A stretch of 64,000 bases of DNA from Gammaproteobacteria bacterium (lineage in GTDB: Bacteria; Pseudomonadota; Gammaproteobacteria; Steroidobacterales; JABDKV01): contig JAOTXU010000002.1 in the NCBI GenBank assembly GCA_029862165.1, positions 124,001 to 188,000 on the forward strand. The letters run 5' to 3'. The translations under genes were made by a program, and so were the position numbers. The notes beneath the pieces were generated by a model. That model worked only from the letters and a program-made list of their open reading frames with translations. It did no database searches and was not told where the DNA came from. This document shows, piece after piece, positions 49,057 through 58,735 of this stretch; positions within the stretch are counted from its first letter, which is position 1, and each line of letters opens with the position of its first letter.

Positions 49057-50235
49057 ATGAATGCCAGCCTAAATGCCCGGCACGCCGTGGCGATGACAGG
49101 ATCCGAGCGACGCGCGGTGGCGACACTTGCGCTGGTTCTGGCGCTCCGGCTGTTTGGCTTGTTTGTGCTTTTGCCGGTGCTCGCGCTGTATGCAGGTGAC
49201 CTGCCCGGTGCAACGCCCATGCTGGCCGGTCTTACAGTCGGGGCTTATGGCATTACCCAGGCGCTGTTCCAGGTTCCCGCCGGGTTGCTGTCCGATCGTA
49301 TAGGACGCAAGACCGTCATTGTGCTGGGTCTATTCATATTTGCCGCCGGCAGTGTCGTCGCGGCACTCAGCGATTCGATCACCGGCATTATTATCGGCCG
49401 CATCCTGCAGGGCGCCGGTGCGATCTCGGCGGCTGTCACCGCGCTGGTATCCGATCTGACACGCGACGAGGTTCGCACACGTGTCATGGCGATCATTGGT
49501 GTTTCTGTCGGCATGGCGTTCCTGCTTGCCTTGGCACTGGGGCCGACACTGTCAAAGACAGTTGGTGTGTCCGGGCTTTTTTGGCTTGGAGCGATACTCG
49601 CCTTCGTTGCCGCACTTGCGATTGTTTTTGGCCCAGGTAGTTGGTCGCCACCGGCACGGGTGGCCGGCGTGCGTCTGCGCGACGGGTTGCTCAACGGTAA
49701 TCTGTTTTCTCTACACCTCGGTGTGTTCTTGCTGCACGCTATTTTGACCGCAACTTTCGTGTCTGTGCCCTATTTGTTGCGCGACACACTGGGTATTGAA
49801 ACCGGCGCCCATAGCCGGGTGTATTTGCTTGCCCTGCTGATGTCACTCGCCGGCACCGTACCACTGATTCTTGCGGTGGAGCGTCTGGGTCGGCCCGGTC
49901 TGGTGTTCGGTTTGGCGATCGGACTGTTGGCTTTGGCTCAGTTTGGCCTTTTGGGTGTGAGCGATCAGGGTGGCGTCATCGTGGCGATGGCGATCTTTTT
50001 TGCCGGATTCAATTTTCTCGAGGCGAGGCTGCCGGCCCGTGTCAGCCAACTTGCCGAACAAGAGGTACGCGGTGGGGCCTTTGGGGTCTATGCGACCAGC
50101 CAGTTCCTGGGCGCCTTTGTCGGTGGTGTGGCTGGTGGCGCAATTCTGGGCGCCGCCGGTGGGTCTGCCGTCGCGCTGGTCTGTGCCTTCGCCGCCTTAC
50201 TGTGGATGGGCGTTAGTGCGTTTCAAAAAGTGTGA
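49057..50235 (+). CDS. MFS transporter (YajR-like)
   Basis: A 392-residue, 12-segment major facilitator. It shows the loop 2-3 motif GLLSDRIGRKTVIVLG and the motif-B/C region GRILQGAGAISAAVTAL. The gene is in the place that many Gammaproteobacteria give to a YajR-like MFS next to uvrA. Unlike YajR it seems to lack the cytoplasmic C-terminal domain. Substrate unknown, often called a drug or sugar efflux candidate. Confidence 0.88.
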   Translation: MNASLNARHAVAMTGSERRAVATLALVLALRLFGLFVLLPVLALYAGDLPGATPMLAGLTVGAYGITQALFQVPAGLLSDRIGRKTVIVLGLFIFAAGSVVAALSDSITGIIIGRILQGAGAISAAVTALVSDLTRDEVRTRVMAIIGVSVGMAFLLALALGPTLSKTVGVSGLFWLGAILAFVAALAIVFGPGSWSPPARVAGVRLRDGLLNGNLFSLHLGVFLLHAILTATFVSVPYLLRDTLGIETGAHSRVYLLALLMSLAGTVPLILAVERLGRPGLVFGLAIGLLALAQFGLLGVSDQGGVIVAMAIFFAGFNFLEARLPARVSQLAEQEVRGGAFGVYATSQFLGAFVGGVAGGAILGAAGGSAVALVCAFAALLWMGVSAFQKV

Positions 50236-50328
50236 CGCAGTTGTCCTTCTTAGGTTAAGTCAGCGCATACCGGACTAGTGAATCGGGCATAGTGCGAAAT
50301 CATTATCTCGATATCTGGCGGTATTTCG

Positions 50329-51282
50329 ATGCGTATTAGAATCCTTGCTCCGGTGTTAATAACTGCTCTCGCTGTTTCAGGTTGTGGCGGCGGCGGTTCT
50401 GGCGACGTGTTCCAACTCTCTACGGGTCTGGTCAATATCAACATAACGGATGCTCCGGTTGATGCGGCGCATAAGGTGTGTCTGGTATTTGACAGTGCTG
50501 AATTCAAGCATTCAGATGGCAGTGTGGAAAATCACCTGGTCGAATTCATGGACCCGGTGGCCATTGACCTGCTGGCGCAGCAGGGCATCAATAGCGCGCC
50601 CTTGCTCATTGACGAAGAATTGCTGGCCGGCCACTACAACTGGATACGCTTAGGGGTCATCGCCGGGCGCGATCTGCCGACGGTACAAGATGCCGACCCG
50701 CTGGGAGCAGATTGTGTAACAGAGGGTTCCTACATTGTTCTCGACGATGGGATAGTGCATAACCTGTACGTCCCTAGCGGGGACGAATCCGGATTGCAAC
50801 TCAATAGAGGTTTCGATGTACCCGCGGGTGGCAGCGCCGATTTCACAATTGATTTCGACTTGCGCAAATCGATAGGTGCACCGCCAGGTCTGGATCCCGA
50901 CTACCGGGTGCGGCCAACGCTGCGTATGGTCGACAATGTCACCTCGACTTCGCTCACCGGCTCGGTCGATACCACGCTCGCAACGGCGGCCGACTGCATC
51001 CCGGTGGTGTATGTCTATGAAGGCGATGTAACACCCGATGATATGGATGGTGATGACGGCGATCCGCTGACCAGCGCGAATGTCGAGACCGACGATGGTG
51101 GCGCGACGTGGCACTACACCGTTGGATTCCTGGCAGCCGACCAGACCTACACGGCAGCATTTACCTGTGATGCCGACGACGCCGCTGTCGATGAGGACCT
51201 TACGTTTGTGCCTGCGGACGGCGTGGGTTTCATCCCCGCGATAGACGTGGGCGCAGATGTCGATTTCACAGCCGCTCCCTGA
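50329..51282 (+). CDS. DUF4382 domain lipoprotein
   Basis: A 317-residue predicted lipoprotein (lipobox AVSGC, followed by a glycine run). Residues ~34-200 fit DUF4382, a beta-sandwich domain of unknown function: GLVNINITDAPVDAAHKVCL, then VRPTLRMVDNV. The remainder is acidic with GDVTPDDMDGDDGDP and probably another beta domain. In related genomes ssb often follows the uvrA-linked MFS gene; here this lipoprotein does. Confidence 0.82.
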   Translation: MRIRILAPVLITALAVSGCGGGGSGDVFQLSTGLVNINITDAPVDAAHKVCLVFDSAEFKHSDGSVENHLVEFMDPVAIDLLAQQGINSAPLLIDEELLAGHYNWIRLGVIAGRDLPTVQDADPLGADCVTEGSYIVLDDGIVHNLYVPSGDESGLQLNRGFDVPAGGSADFTIDFDLRKSIGAPPGLDPDYRVRPTLRMVDNVTSTSLTGSVDTTLATAADCIPVVYVYEGDVTPDDMDGDDGDPLTSANVETDDGGATWHYTVGFLAADQTYTAAFTCDADDAAVDEDLTFVPADGVGFIPAIDVGADVDFTAAP

Positions 51283-51586
51283 ATGTTGAGAAACCCGGTG
51301 CAGACTCGCGGTGACTGAACCGGTCTGATCTTCGGCGACTGGGCTCGGCTTGTCGATTGGTGTAGGACAGTGGTTGACGCGGGCGATCTCATACGGCCAA
51401 TCTACGTGGCGATGAAATACTTGTTCGCGCGCGGTGGGCCACAATCGGTATTATGTTCGTGCAGGCGCCAACGCAATCCGGGCGTCGGGAGGTGCCGCGC
51501 ATCAGGTTAGTTGGGCGTGCGGTGGCGCGGGCCGCGCATACAAATCTTCGAGAGCTGACGCCGCCCTGGCTTACGCTACTTTCTGA
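51283..51586. other. Non-coding gap before the polysaccharide cluster
   Basis: About 300 bp with no credible ORF, repeat or terminator. Its position upstream of the first plus-strand glycan gene suggests a promoter, but I could not identify a convincing -35/-10 pair. Confidence 0.5.
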
Positions 51587-52534
51587 GTGAAGTTAATGGC
51601 GAGACTCGCGGTAATCATTCCAGTTCACAATAGGAAAGAACACACTCTGGCGTGCCTGCGCCAGCTCGTCGGAATTGATAGCGCTGGCTGTGACGTTCAG
51701 ATCGTGATTGTCGATGATGGTTCCACCGACGGAACCCGGCAGGCGATTAACGAACACTTTCCCGATACTGTTGTGCTGCAGGGTGATGGCGAACTTTGGT
51801 GGACTGGTGCGATCAACCGGGGCGTTCGATTCGCGCTCGATGAGCGATACGACTACGTACTGTTGCTAAATGACGATCTCAAGCTGGATCCGCGGTTTCT
51901 CTCAGAACTCTGGCGCGTCGCCGAAACCAGGCCCGATGCCCTGGTCAGCTCGATAAAACTGAGAGAAACTAATAACAGCAACTTAGAGATTATTTCCGCA
52001 GGGTTCATGGTTGAAGGCCGTTTGCACGAGTTGGTCAACACCTATGCAGGTCAGCATGTGCTAGAGCGGACGTTTTCATCGAATCTCGAATGTGACGCTT
52101 TGACCGGCGCGTCATTGTTGATACCGACCGGGATATTCGAGCAGATAGGCTTGCTGGATGCCAGGGGGTATCCGCATAACTGGGCAGATTTGGAATTCAC
52201 CCGCCGGGCGAAGCTGGCGGGGTGTTCTTGCGTGGTGGCCGTGGCAAGCAAGATCTTTACCGACGCGAATCCCAGATACCACTCATCGTACCTGACCAAT
52301 GCGTCACGCCGCGCCTACATTCGAAATCTCTTCGATGACAAGAAGTACAATTATGGCTTTAAGAGCATCTGGCGTATGTCCTATCTCCACAAGCCGTTCA
52401 CAGTCGGCACGTTAATCTATGTGCGACGTATGCTGGGCCAGATAAGGTGGACGATTCTCAAGATTGTCCTGACGAATAATGCCCTTAAACGGTATGCTCG
52501 CGAGCGGCAATTGCGTCGGCGAGAGCGTATCTGA
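51587..52534 (+). CDS. Glycosyltransferase family 2
   Basis: A 315-residue GT-A enzyme for surface polysaccharide. Motifs: VIIPVHNRKEHTLACLRQL, VDDGSTDGTR (nucleotide), LLNDDLKLDP (DXD) and the GELWWTGAINRGVRFAL stretch common in rhamnosyl-type GT2 enzymes. A GTG start is used by the ORF track; an ATG three codons on (MARLAVIIPVH) is equally likely. A methyltransferase follows after 7 bp. Confidence 0.88.
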   Translation: MKLMARLAVIIPVHNRKEHTLACLRQLVGIDSAGCDVQIVIVDDGSTDGTRQAINEHFPDTVVLQGDGELWWTGAINRGVRFALDERYDYVLLLNDDLKLDPRFLSELWRVAETRPDALVSSIKLRETNNSNLEIISAGFMVEGRLHELVNTYAGQHVLERTFSSNLECDALTGASLLIPTGIFEQIGLLDARGYPHNWADLEFTRRAKLAGCSCVVAVASKIFTDANPRYHSSYLTNASRRAYIRNLFDDKKYNYGFKSIWRMSYLHKPFTVGTLIYVRRMLGQIRWTILKIVLTNNALKRYARERQLRRRERI

Positions 52535-52541
52535 ATAGATC

Positions 52542-53279
52542 ATGGACCAGAAAGTAAGAGTCGAATTGCAGGAGAGTATCCTGTTGGAACTCGGAGCGCT
52601 GCCGGACAAGAGTGTGCCCATCCTCGATCTCGGCTGCGGGAACGGCGGCGTCGTCATGGAATATCGGAACAGCGGTTACGATGCCTATGGATGCGATTTC
52701 GTATTCAAGCAGGGCGAACATGCTGGCCGACTGGAGGCCGCTGGGTTTATCCGCGTGATCGATCCGGATTACTACCGGTTGCCGTTCGACGACGATTATT
52801 TCGACGTCGTTGTCAGTGACCAGGTACTCGAGCATGTGCATGACTATCCGGGAATTCTGGCGGAAATCCAACGCGTATTGAAGCCGAACGGCTGGAGCAT
52901 GCATATCTTCCCGTCTCGATACATGCCGATCGAGCCGCATGTTTTTGTGCCATTGGCTACGATTGTCCAGAAACGCTGGTGGATGTACCTTTGGGCGCTG
53001 TTAGGTGTCAGAACGCTTGAACAACGAGGATTAGGTTTCAGCGAAGTGGCCAAATACAATTACGAGTATCTGACCCGGAACACCAATTACCTGACGAGGA
53101 AACAGATCGTCGCTCACATAGAAGAGTATTTCGACGACATCAGGTGTTGTGAGCATCTGTTTCTCAAATACAGCCGTCGCGGTAAGATCCTGTACCGCAT
53201 GTCGAAGATGATGCCCTTCCTCCCCGGTTTGTACGGGGCTTGGCGAAATCGCGTGATCGTGTTTCGGAAAACCGCTTGA
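52542..53279 (+). CDS. Class I SAM-dependent methyltransferase
   Basis: A 245-residue methyltransferase with motif I ILDLGCGNGGVVMEY, the acidic end of beta 2 (YGCDFVF), and motif IV region DVVVSDQVLEHVHDYP followed by LAEIQRVLKPNG. It resembles methyltransferases of O-antigen and exopolysaccharide clusters and so may methylate a sugar. The stop overlaps the most likely start of the next gene. Confidence 0.88.
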   Translation: MDQKVRVELQESILLELGALPDKSVPILDLGCGNGGVVMEYRNSGYDAYGCDFVFKQGEHAGRLEAAGFIRVIDPDYYRLPFDDDYFDVVVSDQVLEHVHDYPGILAEIQRVLKPNGWSMHIFPSRYMPIEPHVFVPLATIVQKRWWMYLWALLGVRTLEQRGLGFSEVAKYNYEYLTRNTNYLTRKQIVAHIEEYFDDIRCCEHLFLKYSRRGKILYRMSKMMPFLPGLYGAWRNRVIVFRKTA

Positions 53280-55333
53280 CTGCCCGGTCCGAAAAGTACG
53301 AATTTATCGGGCAGGCACAATTGTGTGTTTGTCTGCTTAGCTTGCTGTTGCACCCGATGTCCGCACTGTCAGAGCAATTGAGCCGTTTCGAGATAGATCC
53401 GATTTCCGCTGTTGGTGAGGTCAACAGCAGTGTGCTCGGGTCCAATCTCAAGGCGTTCCAAGTCAAGGACAAGAATGGACGATATGGCAACAGAGGTGCT
53501 GGTGTCTGGGATCCGGAGCGAAACGTCGCATCGGAGGTTTTTGTCGACCTGGCGAAGGATGCCGGTATCAAGGTCCTTCGATGGCCGGGTGGCAATCAGG
53601 CGCGCCACGTACGTTGGGAGCAAATGGTCGGCCCGATCGAAGACCGTCCCGGGCAGTTATTTGGGCTGGCGGAGTTTCTCGAGTTCTGTGAGCAGGTGGG
53701 GGCCACACCGGTCATGACGTTGCCGGTCGATGCCAATCCAGCATCGGCGGTGAATCTTGTCTTATATCTGAACGGAATACTCAATTCTGACGCCAGCGAC
53801 GTTGACAACCGATGGGTTCGTCTCAGACGCGAGGACGGGCGTGCTGAACCTTGGTCGGTCAAATGGTTCGAGCTCGGGAACGAAACTTATAACAGGAGTA
53901 TGCCGGTCGAGGAGTACATCAGGCATTACGAGAACTATCACAGTGCGATGAAAGCGGTTGATCCATCGATTATGCTCGGCGCAGTATTTGAGGAAACAAG
54001 AAGCATCGAGGATGGATGGGCGCGTACAATCCTGGACAGAATCGGGCACCTGATCGACTATGTTATCGTTCATCCCTATCTGCCGGACTTGCCCAGGCAG
54101 GCGGCAGACAAGATTCCACCCCATAAAGTTGCTGCTGCCGCTCTCGCGTCCAGTGCCGATCTCGAACAAATGTTAACTGCTTATGTGGCTGCGATCGATA
54201 GCAAGGCGACCGGTCGCGATATCGGCCTGGCGATAACTGAATTCAATGGAAATTACACTCTGGATAAGCCATATCCATATCGGCACACGCTGTTCAATGC
54301 GATCCACATCGCGGACATGCTGCGCGTATTCTTGAAACCAGAACACAAGGTGCTGTTCGCGAATCAATGGTTATTCGCCAATGAACACTGGGGTATGGTC
54401 TATGGTGGTTTGGGTGAGAACGACAGGATAAGAAAACAAGGTATCTACTATATCTACGAACTCTATCGGCAGTTTCTCGGCGACTTGGTAGTTCGGTCCC
54501 GTATCGACACCGATGAGCTGGAGTTTAGCGGTTCGATCGGGATCATGCCCCGCTCGAAGCGGAGGAGTACGAGGCCGGCAGCGGACGACACGGTCCAGGC
54601 TGGGAAATGGAAGACCAGATGGTTCCTGGAAGGGCAACAATACGTGGAGAACGATGTATTGCACGTCGAGTTCAACAAGAACAAAGATATTAACTATTAC
54701 CATGCTTTCCGAGCGATCGAGGTCGAGCCTGACACGAGCTACCTGATCTCTGCGCAGATCAGGGCGCACGACCTGCAAGGCGGAAAAGTCGGGATCGCCG
54801 TATCCGATGCCCGAGGCTGGAAACACACTTTTCACCAGGAAAGCAAGCTCTATATTACCGGGACGACAGGCTGGCAGACCGCTACAGTAAGATTTCACAC
54901 TGATAGAGACGCCAGGAAGATTCGCGTGATGGCACGCAGGCTTGCGGGCGATGGCATTATCAGTGGTCGTGTCGAATTCGGTAAGATCGTGGTCAGGCGC
55001 GAGAGTTACAGCTCGGGGGCAATGCCCGCCGTGACCGGCATAGCGACCATTGACTGCACCGAGCAGCATGTCTATGCATTGCTGCTGAACAAGGACATGA
55101 AGCATGAACGGGTCGTGGAGATCGGGATCGCCGGCGATCGTGTCTATAGTTTTGAAAGTGGCGCGATAGTGACCGGCGATTCCTATCTTGCTCACAACTA
55201 CGCCGGGGGGGACGAAGGGATCCGATACGAGCACGTAAGCATCGGTCCGCTGGGCAAGAATAGATTCGGCGTTCGGATACCCCCGGTTTCGGCTGTCGGC
55301 CTGGCGTTCGCCCGGCAGAGGATAGCGCCTTGA
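53276..55333 (+). CDS. Secreted GH51-like glycoside hydrolase
   Basis: About 685 residues. The start is uncertain: TTG overlapping the methyltransferase stop gives a plausible signal peptide (IGQAQLCVCLLSLLLHPMSA); the ORF track uses a TTG 12 codons earlier. The catalytic barrel resembles alpha-L-arabinofuranosidases of clan GH-A: KVLRWPGGNQARHVRWE, acid/base in WFELGNET, nucleophile in LAITEFNGNY. The last ~250 residues look like a carbohydrate-binding beta sandwich (TSYLISAQIRAHDLQGGK). Within an assembly cluster it may trim or release the polymer, as PslG-like hydrolases do, rather than degrade food glycan. Confidence 0.8.
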   Translation: MTARSEKYEFIGQAQLCVCLLSLLLHPMSALSEQLSRFEIDPISAVGEVNSSVLGSNLKAFQVKDKNGRYGNRGAGVWDPERNVASEVFVDLAKDAGIKVLRWPGGNQARHVRWEQMVGPIEDRPGQLFGLAEFLEFCEQVGATPVMTLPVDANPASAVNLVLYLNGILNSDASDVDNRWVRLRREDGRAEPWSVKWFELGNETYNRSMPVEEYIRHYENYHSAMKAVDPSIMLGAVFEETRSIEDGWARTILDRIGHLIDYVIVHPYLPDLPRQAADKIPPHKVAAAALASSADLEQMLTAYVAAIDSKATGRDIGLAITEFNGNYTLDKPYPYRHTLFNAIHIADMLRVFLKPEHKVLFANQWLFANEHWGMVYGGLGENDRIRKQGIYYIYELYRQFLGDLVVRSRIDTDELEFSGSIGIMPRSKRRSTRPAADDTVQAGKWKTRWFLEGQQYVENDVLHVEFNKNKDINYYHAFRAIEVEPDTSYLISAQIRAHDLQGGKVGIAVSDARGWKHTFHQESKLYITGTTGWQTATVRFHTDRDARKIRVMARRLAGDGIISGRVEFGKIVVRRESYSSGAMPAVTGIATIDCTEQHVYALLLNKDMKHERVVEIGIAGDRVYSFESGAIVTGDSYLAHNYAGGDEGIRYEHVSIGPLGKNRFGVRIPPVSAVGLAFARQRIAP

Positions 55334-55404
55334 GGTATGGGCCAGGCTTTCGTTGCCAACCCACGAAGGAGCTCTGGTCTCCGCGTCCGGCGCGGTAATA
55401 CGAG

Positions 55405-56520
55405 ATGGCAACGAGTTGTCTGTTCCTGCTTGATAGCCTGGGTATAGGCGGGTCCGAACAGAAAACAATAAGAGCCGCAAATCTCTTGGCGGAACAGCGA
55501 GGGTCGGTGCACCTAGGGTTCCTGAACGCGACGCCGACGCTCGCCAATGCGATAAATCCCCGGATACCGCTGTTGGCGGGCAACCGTAAAGGCAAGCTGG
55601 ATCTGCGGCTGCTGAGACAGATCCGGCGTTACATCAAAGACGAGGATATCGACGTTGTCTGGTCGGTAAATCTGTATCCACTGCTCTACCTCTATCTGGC
55701 GACGCGTGGGCTGGGGCGCAAGGTCCGAGTCATCGGCTCATCCAACATCACAGAGTTTCGCAACGCGTATGAGCGGGCCAAGATGCGGATCTATGCTCCG
55801 ATAATCAGCAGACTCGATGGATTCGTATTCGGAAGTCATCAACAGCAGGCCCTATGGGAAGAACGCTACGGGCTCAAAGGGGACAAGCTGCATGTGATCC
55901 ATAACGGTGTCGATACCGCGTGGTTCAGGGCCGGGGCAGCGGCGATGGATCGGAAAGCGGTACGACAGCGGTATGGATTCGATGAGCCAGCTGTTGTAAT
56001 CGGCATGGTGGCGCAGTTCCGCCCCGAGAAAGCCCATGGCGACCTCATCGAGGCCGTCTGCGAGTTGAGGCAATCCGGCTTCGACGCAAAGTTGCTGCTG
56101 GTCGGAAGCGGCCCCGAGCAGCAGCGCATTCGGGACCTCGTGCAACGACGCGGCGTCGCTGATCATGTAGTTTTTGCGGGACAACTGGATGACGTGCGTC
56201 CCGCCCTGAGTGCCATGGATGTCTTCGCCCTGACTTCGCGATCAGTCGAGACGTTTTCGAACGCAGCGCTCGAGGCGATGGCCATGGAACTGCCCGCCGT
56301 GTTATCAGATTTGAGCGGTGCTACCGAGATGGTCAGTAACGGTGTGAATGGCTTTGTTTATCCACCGGGTGATGTAGGTGAGCTGAAGAACACTCTGGTG
56401 TCGCTAATGGACTCTGATCTCAGGAGACACTTCGGTCGCACGGGCAGGAGAATCGTCGAAGAACGCTTTTCTGCGACGACCATGGCCGAGCAATACTCGA
56501 AATTGATCCGGGGCGCCTAG
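55405..56520 (+). CDS. Glycosyltransferase family 4
   Basis: A 371-residue GT-B enzyme: N-terminal LLDSLGIGGSEQKTIRAANL, middle VIHNGVDTAWF, and donor site SRSVETFSNAALEAMAMELP (EX7E). Probably adds a sugar to a lipid-linked precursor of the surface polysaccharide. It lies 71 bp after the hydrolase and converges with the phosphodiesterase gene with only 2 bp between. Confidence 0.9.
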   Translation: MATSCLFLLDSLGIGGSEQKTIRAANLLAEQRGSVHLGFLNATPTLANAINPRIPLLAGNRKGKLDLRLLRQIRRYIKDEDIDVVWSVNLYPLLYLYLATRGLGRKVRVIGSSNITEFRNAYERAKMRIYAPIISRLDGFVFGSHQQQALWEERYGLKGDKLHVIHNGVDTAWFRAGAAAMDRKAVRQRYGFDEPAVVIGMVAQFRPEKAHGDLIEAVCELRQSGFDAKLLLVGSGPEQQRIRDLVQRRGVADHVVFAGQLDDVRPALSAMDVFALTSRSVETFSNAALEAMAMELPAVLSDLSGATEMVSNGVNGFVYPPGDVGELKNTLVSLMDSDLRRHFGRTGRRIVEERFSATTMAEQYSKLIRGA

Positions 56521-56522
56521 GG

Positions 56523-58049
56523 CTACAGATTCTCAACCTGGATTGATGTCTCGCGCAGGTCTCGAGTCAGGAAGCTCTTCCCCCGGCCTCGCGTGCCGGG
56601 AGACACGTCGAAAAGTGACAGGATAGTTGCATACATGTTGGTAATCCGGCATTCGTTTTCGTCGACGTCTGAATCGGCATTCCCGTTGACGAAAAAAATG
56701 CCATTCTTTTTGTGACCACCACTGATCTTCTTGTGTGTTGGGTTCACTGAGAAAAGATCGGTGTGCATCGACATGCCAGAACCCAGCTGCGGGATCATCT
56801 CGAACAGTATGTCCGGATAGCGGTCGATGTGCGTGCCGTTATAGAGCGCTTCGCGTGATTTGAGCCATTTGAATATTGGCTGACCCTCATACTCCAGCTC
56901 ACTGAGTTCTGCCATGAGATTCGAGCGGAAACACTCGTATTCGTCCACCTTATCGGCGTTAATACAGATGCCACCAAAGGGATTGGTGCCAGCAAAATCT
57001 GAGGCATAGGCCTTGCTGTCCGCATAGTTTGCGATGTGGCTACCCTTTTTTAGTTCCTTCGCGTTAGGCACAAAACGTGCGATCTTGGAGATATATTCCT
57101 CCATGTCATGATCGTGCAGGAACTTCAGGGTCCTATTCTTCATTTTTTCCAGAAGGATCCTCTTGTTAAGCTGTCGTTCGCCGGAAGCGCTGGCCAGATA
57201 TCCTTTGCGGCGCAGGAATTCATTGATGTTAAAGCAATCGGTGCAGCGCATGCCATGCCCATGATCGCTCATGATGAGCAGGACATCTTCGGGCCCGAGT
57301 TCGGCCATGTACTGACCGATGATATCGTCGATTATTCCGAAGAACCGATCAATCCCGTCTTCAACTTCGTTGCTGCCCGGGTAAGTCGGATCGGCCGGGT
57401 CACAGTAACGCCACAGGTGATGCTGGATGCGATCGGTGGTAAGAAAGGTTTGAAAGAAAAGATCGAAGTTATTGTTGCGTAGCTGTGCAAGTCCGAAGTC
57501 CGCTTGTTCCAAGGTGTCATTTATGGTCCATTCCAGAAACGGCTTGATATTCGATTTGTTCGGGAATTTGGTAATGCCTCCTATGCTTGCTGGAATATCC
57601 GCAACATTCACGAGCCGCGGGTTGGAACTTTGAATGTCGCCTTCAATGAACACCGGACCACTTACCATCACACCGTTAACCGGCCAGACGGGGTAGGCCA
57701 TGAACGGGTTAATGACACAGACCCTGGAGTCTGTCTCGCTGCCGATCTTGTCCCAGAATGTTTTCTTGTGAAAAATCGAAGTATCGATCTTTGTGTCTTT
57801 CTCATCACCTAGTAAATAGTTAACGTGTTCCAGGATTCCGTGTTCCGACGGGTCCAGGCCGGTGTATGTCGTAATCCACGAGGGGATGGAATCTGGCGGG
57901 AATACCGAGAGCAGCGGCGCGAAAGCACCGTTCTCGGCGAGTTGACTGAGATTAGGCAAAATCGACCTGTTTATCATCTGCCTCGTCAGGTCGTAATCCA
58001 TGCCGTCGAAACCGAGCAGGACGACTCTGCGTTTTTTCTTATTGCTCAT
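56523..58049 (-). CDS. Alkaline-phosphatase-superfamily phosphodiesterase/transferase
   Basis: A 508-residue protein of the type I phosphodiesterase / nucleotide pyrophosphatase group. Metal and catalytic residues are visible in VVLLGFDGMDYDLT, PSWITTYTGLDPSEHGI (catalytic Thr) and LLIMSDHGHGM; TTDRIQHHLWRY supplies another metal ligand pair. No signal peptide is apparent, so it seems cytoplasmic. Relatives occur in exopolysaccharide clusters and might hydrolyse or transfer phospho- or sulfo-groups. The start overlaps the kinase gene by 11 bp. Confidence 0.82.
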   Translation of the reverse strand: MSNKKKRRVVLLGFDGMDYDLTRQMINRSILPNLSQLAENGAFAPLLSVFPPDSIPSWITTYTGLDPSEHGILEHVNYLLGDEKDTKIDTSIFHKKTFWDKIGSETDSRVCVINPFMAYPVWPVNGVMVSGPVFIEGDIQSSNPRLVNVADIPASIGGITKFPNKSNIKPFLEWTINDTLEQADFGLAQLRNNNFDLFFQTFLTTDRIQHHLWRYCDPADPTYPGSNEVEDGIDRFFGIIDDIIGQYMAELGPEDVLLIMSDHGHGMRCTDCFNINEFLRRKGYLASASGERQLNKRILLEKMKNRTLKFLHDHDMEEYISKIARFVPNAKELKKGSHIANYADSKAYASDFAGTNPFGGICINADKVDEYECFRSNLMAELSELEYEGQPIFKWLKSREALYNGTHIDRYPDILFEMIPQLGSGMSMHTDLFSVNPTHKKISGGHKKNGIFFVNGNADSDVDENECRITNMYATILSLFDVSPGTRGRGKSFLTRDLRETSIQVENL

Positions 58050-58731
58050 AGTCGCACCCTATGTTGCCGTAAACCCATTTGGCGATCTGCTCATGGACGT
58101 CCGCTGGGGTGAGCGTTCCATCGACATGTAGAATCGGGCCGTCGACCACAATGTCTCTGTAGAGTTGCTCGCGTTCCTGCAGATACCGAAGCGGTGTCCC
58201 GTCGAGCTTGCGTTTGTAACCAACTTCGGCTGGCAGGTCAATGAATATGGACATATCCGGGGTTTTCGTTTTCGCCAGGGCCGTTGTGCCCAGCAGTTCC
58301 TGAAACTCGTTCGGGGGGATCGACAGGTTCAGTGACTGATCGATTACGAAGTCGAGCAGATAGCGATCGAGGATTATGTAATCACTGCTCCACTGCTGGC
58401 TGGCATCGCGATAGCTCCGGAAATAGTCTCCAGACGCATACGAAAGCCAGGCGCGCCGGCACAGTGAATAAGAGAAGATCTTCCGCTTGAGCCCGGACCA
58501 TCTACTGTGGTGCGCGTTTTCGGTACCGACATTCTGTCCATAAGCGACGCCGTTACCCCGTGGTTTTCCGGTCATTTTCTTCAGGCGATTAATGACTGGC
58601 AATATCGACGGCTCCCATCGTAACCAGCGATACTCCGCCGATAATCCGCTTTTGTTCATACGATCGACCAGCAGGCCAGCCTGTGTAGTCTTTCCGCACC
58701 CGTCGATACCGGAGAGATAGATCATAATCAT
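58039..58731 (-). CDS. Thymidylate-kinase-like P-loop kinase
   Basis: A 230-residue kinase with Walker A LSGIDGCGKTTQAGLL and the DRYLLDFVID (DRY/DR-like) motif of dTMP kinases. It is divergent from true Tmk and is embedded in a glycan cluster, so it may phosphorylate a sugar, lipid or nucleotide for polymer synthesis. It overlaps the phosphodiesterase gene by 11 bp and follows the GT4 gene by 4 bp, which suggests tightly coupled expression. Confidence 0.82.
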   Translation of the reverse strand: MIMIYLSGIDGCGKTTQAGLLVDRMNKSGLSAEYRWLRWEPSILPVINRLKKMTGKPRGNGVAYGQNVGTENAHHSRWSGLKRKIFSYSLCRRAWLSYASGDYFRSYRDASQQWSSDYIILDRYLLDFVIDQSLNLSIPPNEFQELLGTTALAKTKTPDMSIFIDLPAEVGYKRKLDGTPLRYLQEREQLYRDIVVDGPILHVDGTLTPADVHEQIAKWVYGNIGCDYEQ

Positions 58732-58735
58732 GATG

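Noticed and set aside
50650-51444. Minus-strand ORF of 264 codons opposite the DUF4382 gene
   Set aside because: Shadow frame; the plus strand has a clear lipoprotein with a family domain.
54371-55480. Minus-strand ORF of 369 codons opposite the GH51-like gene
   Set aside because: The plus strand encodes a recognisable hydrolase with both catalytic motifs; the antisense product is not family-like.
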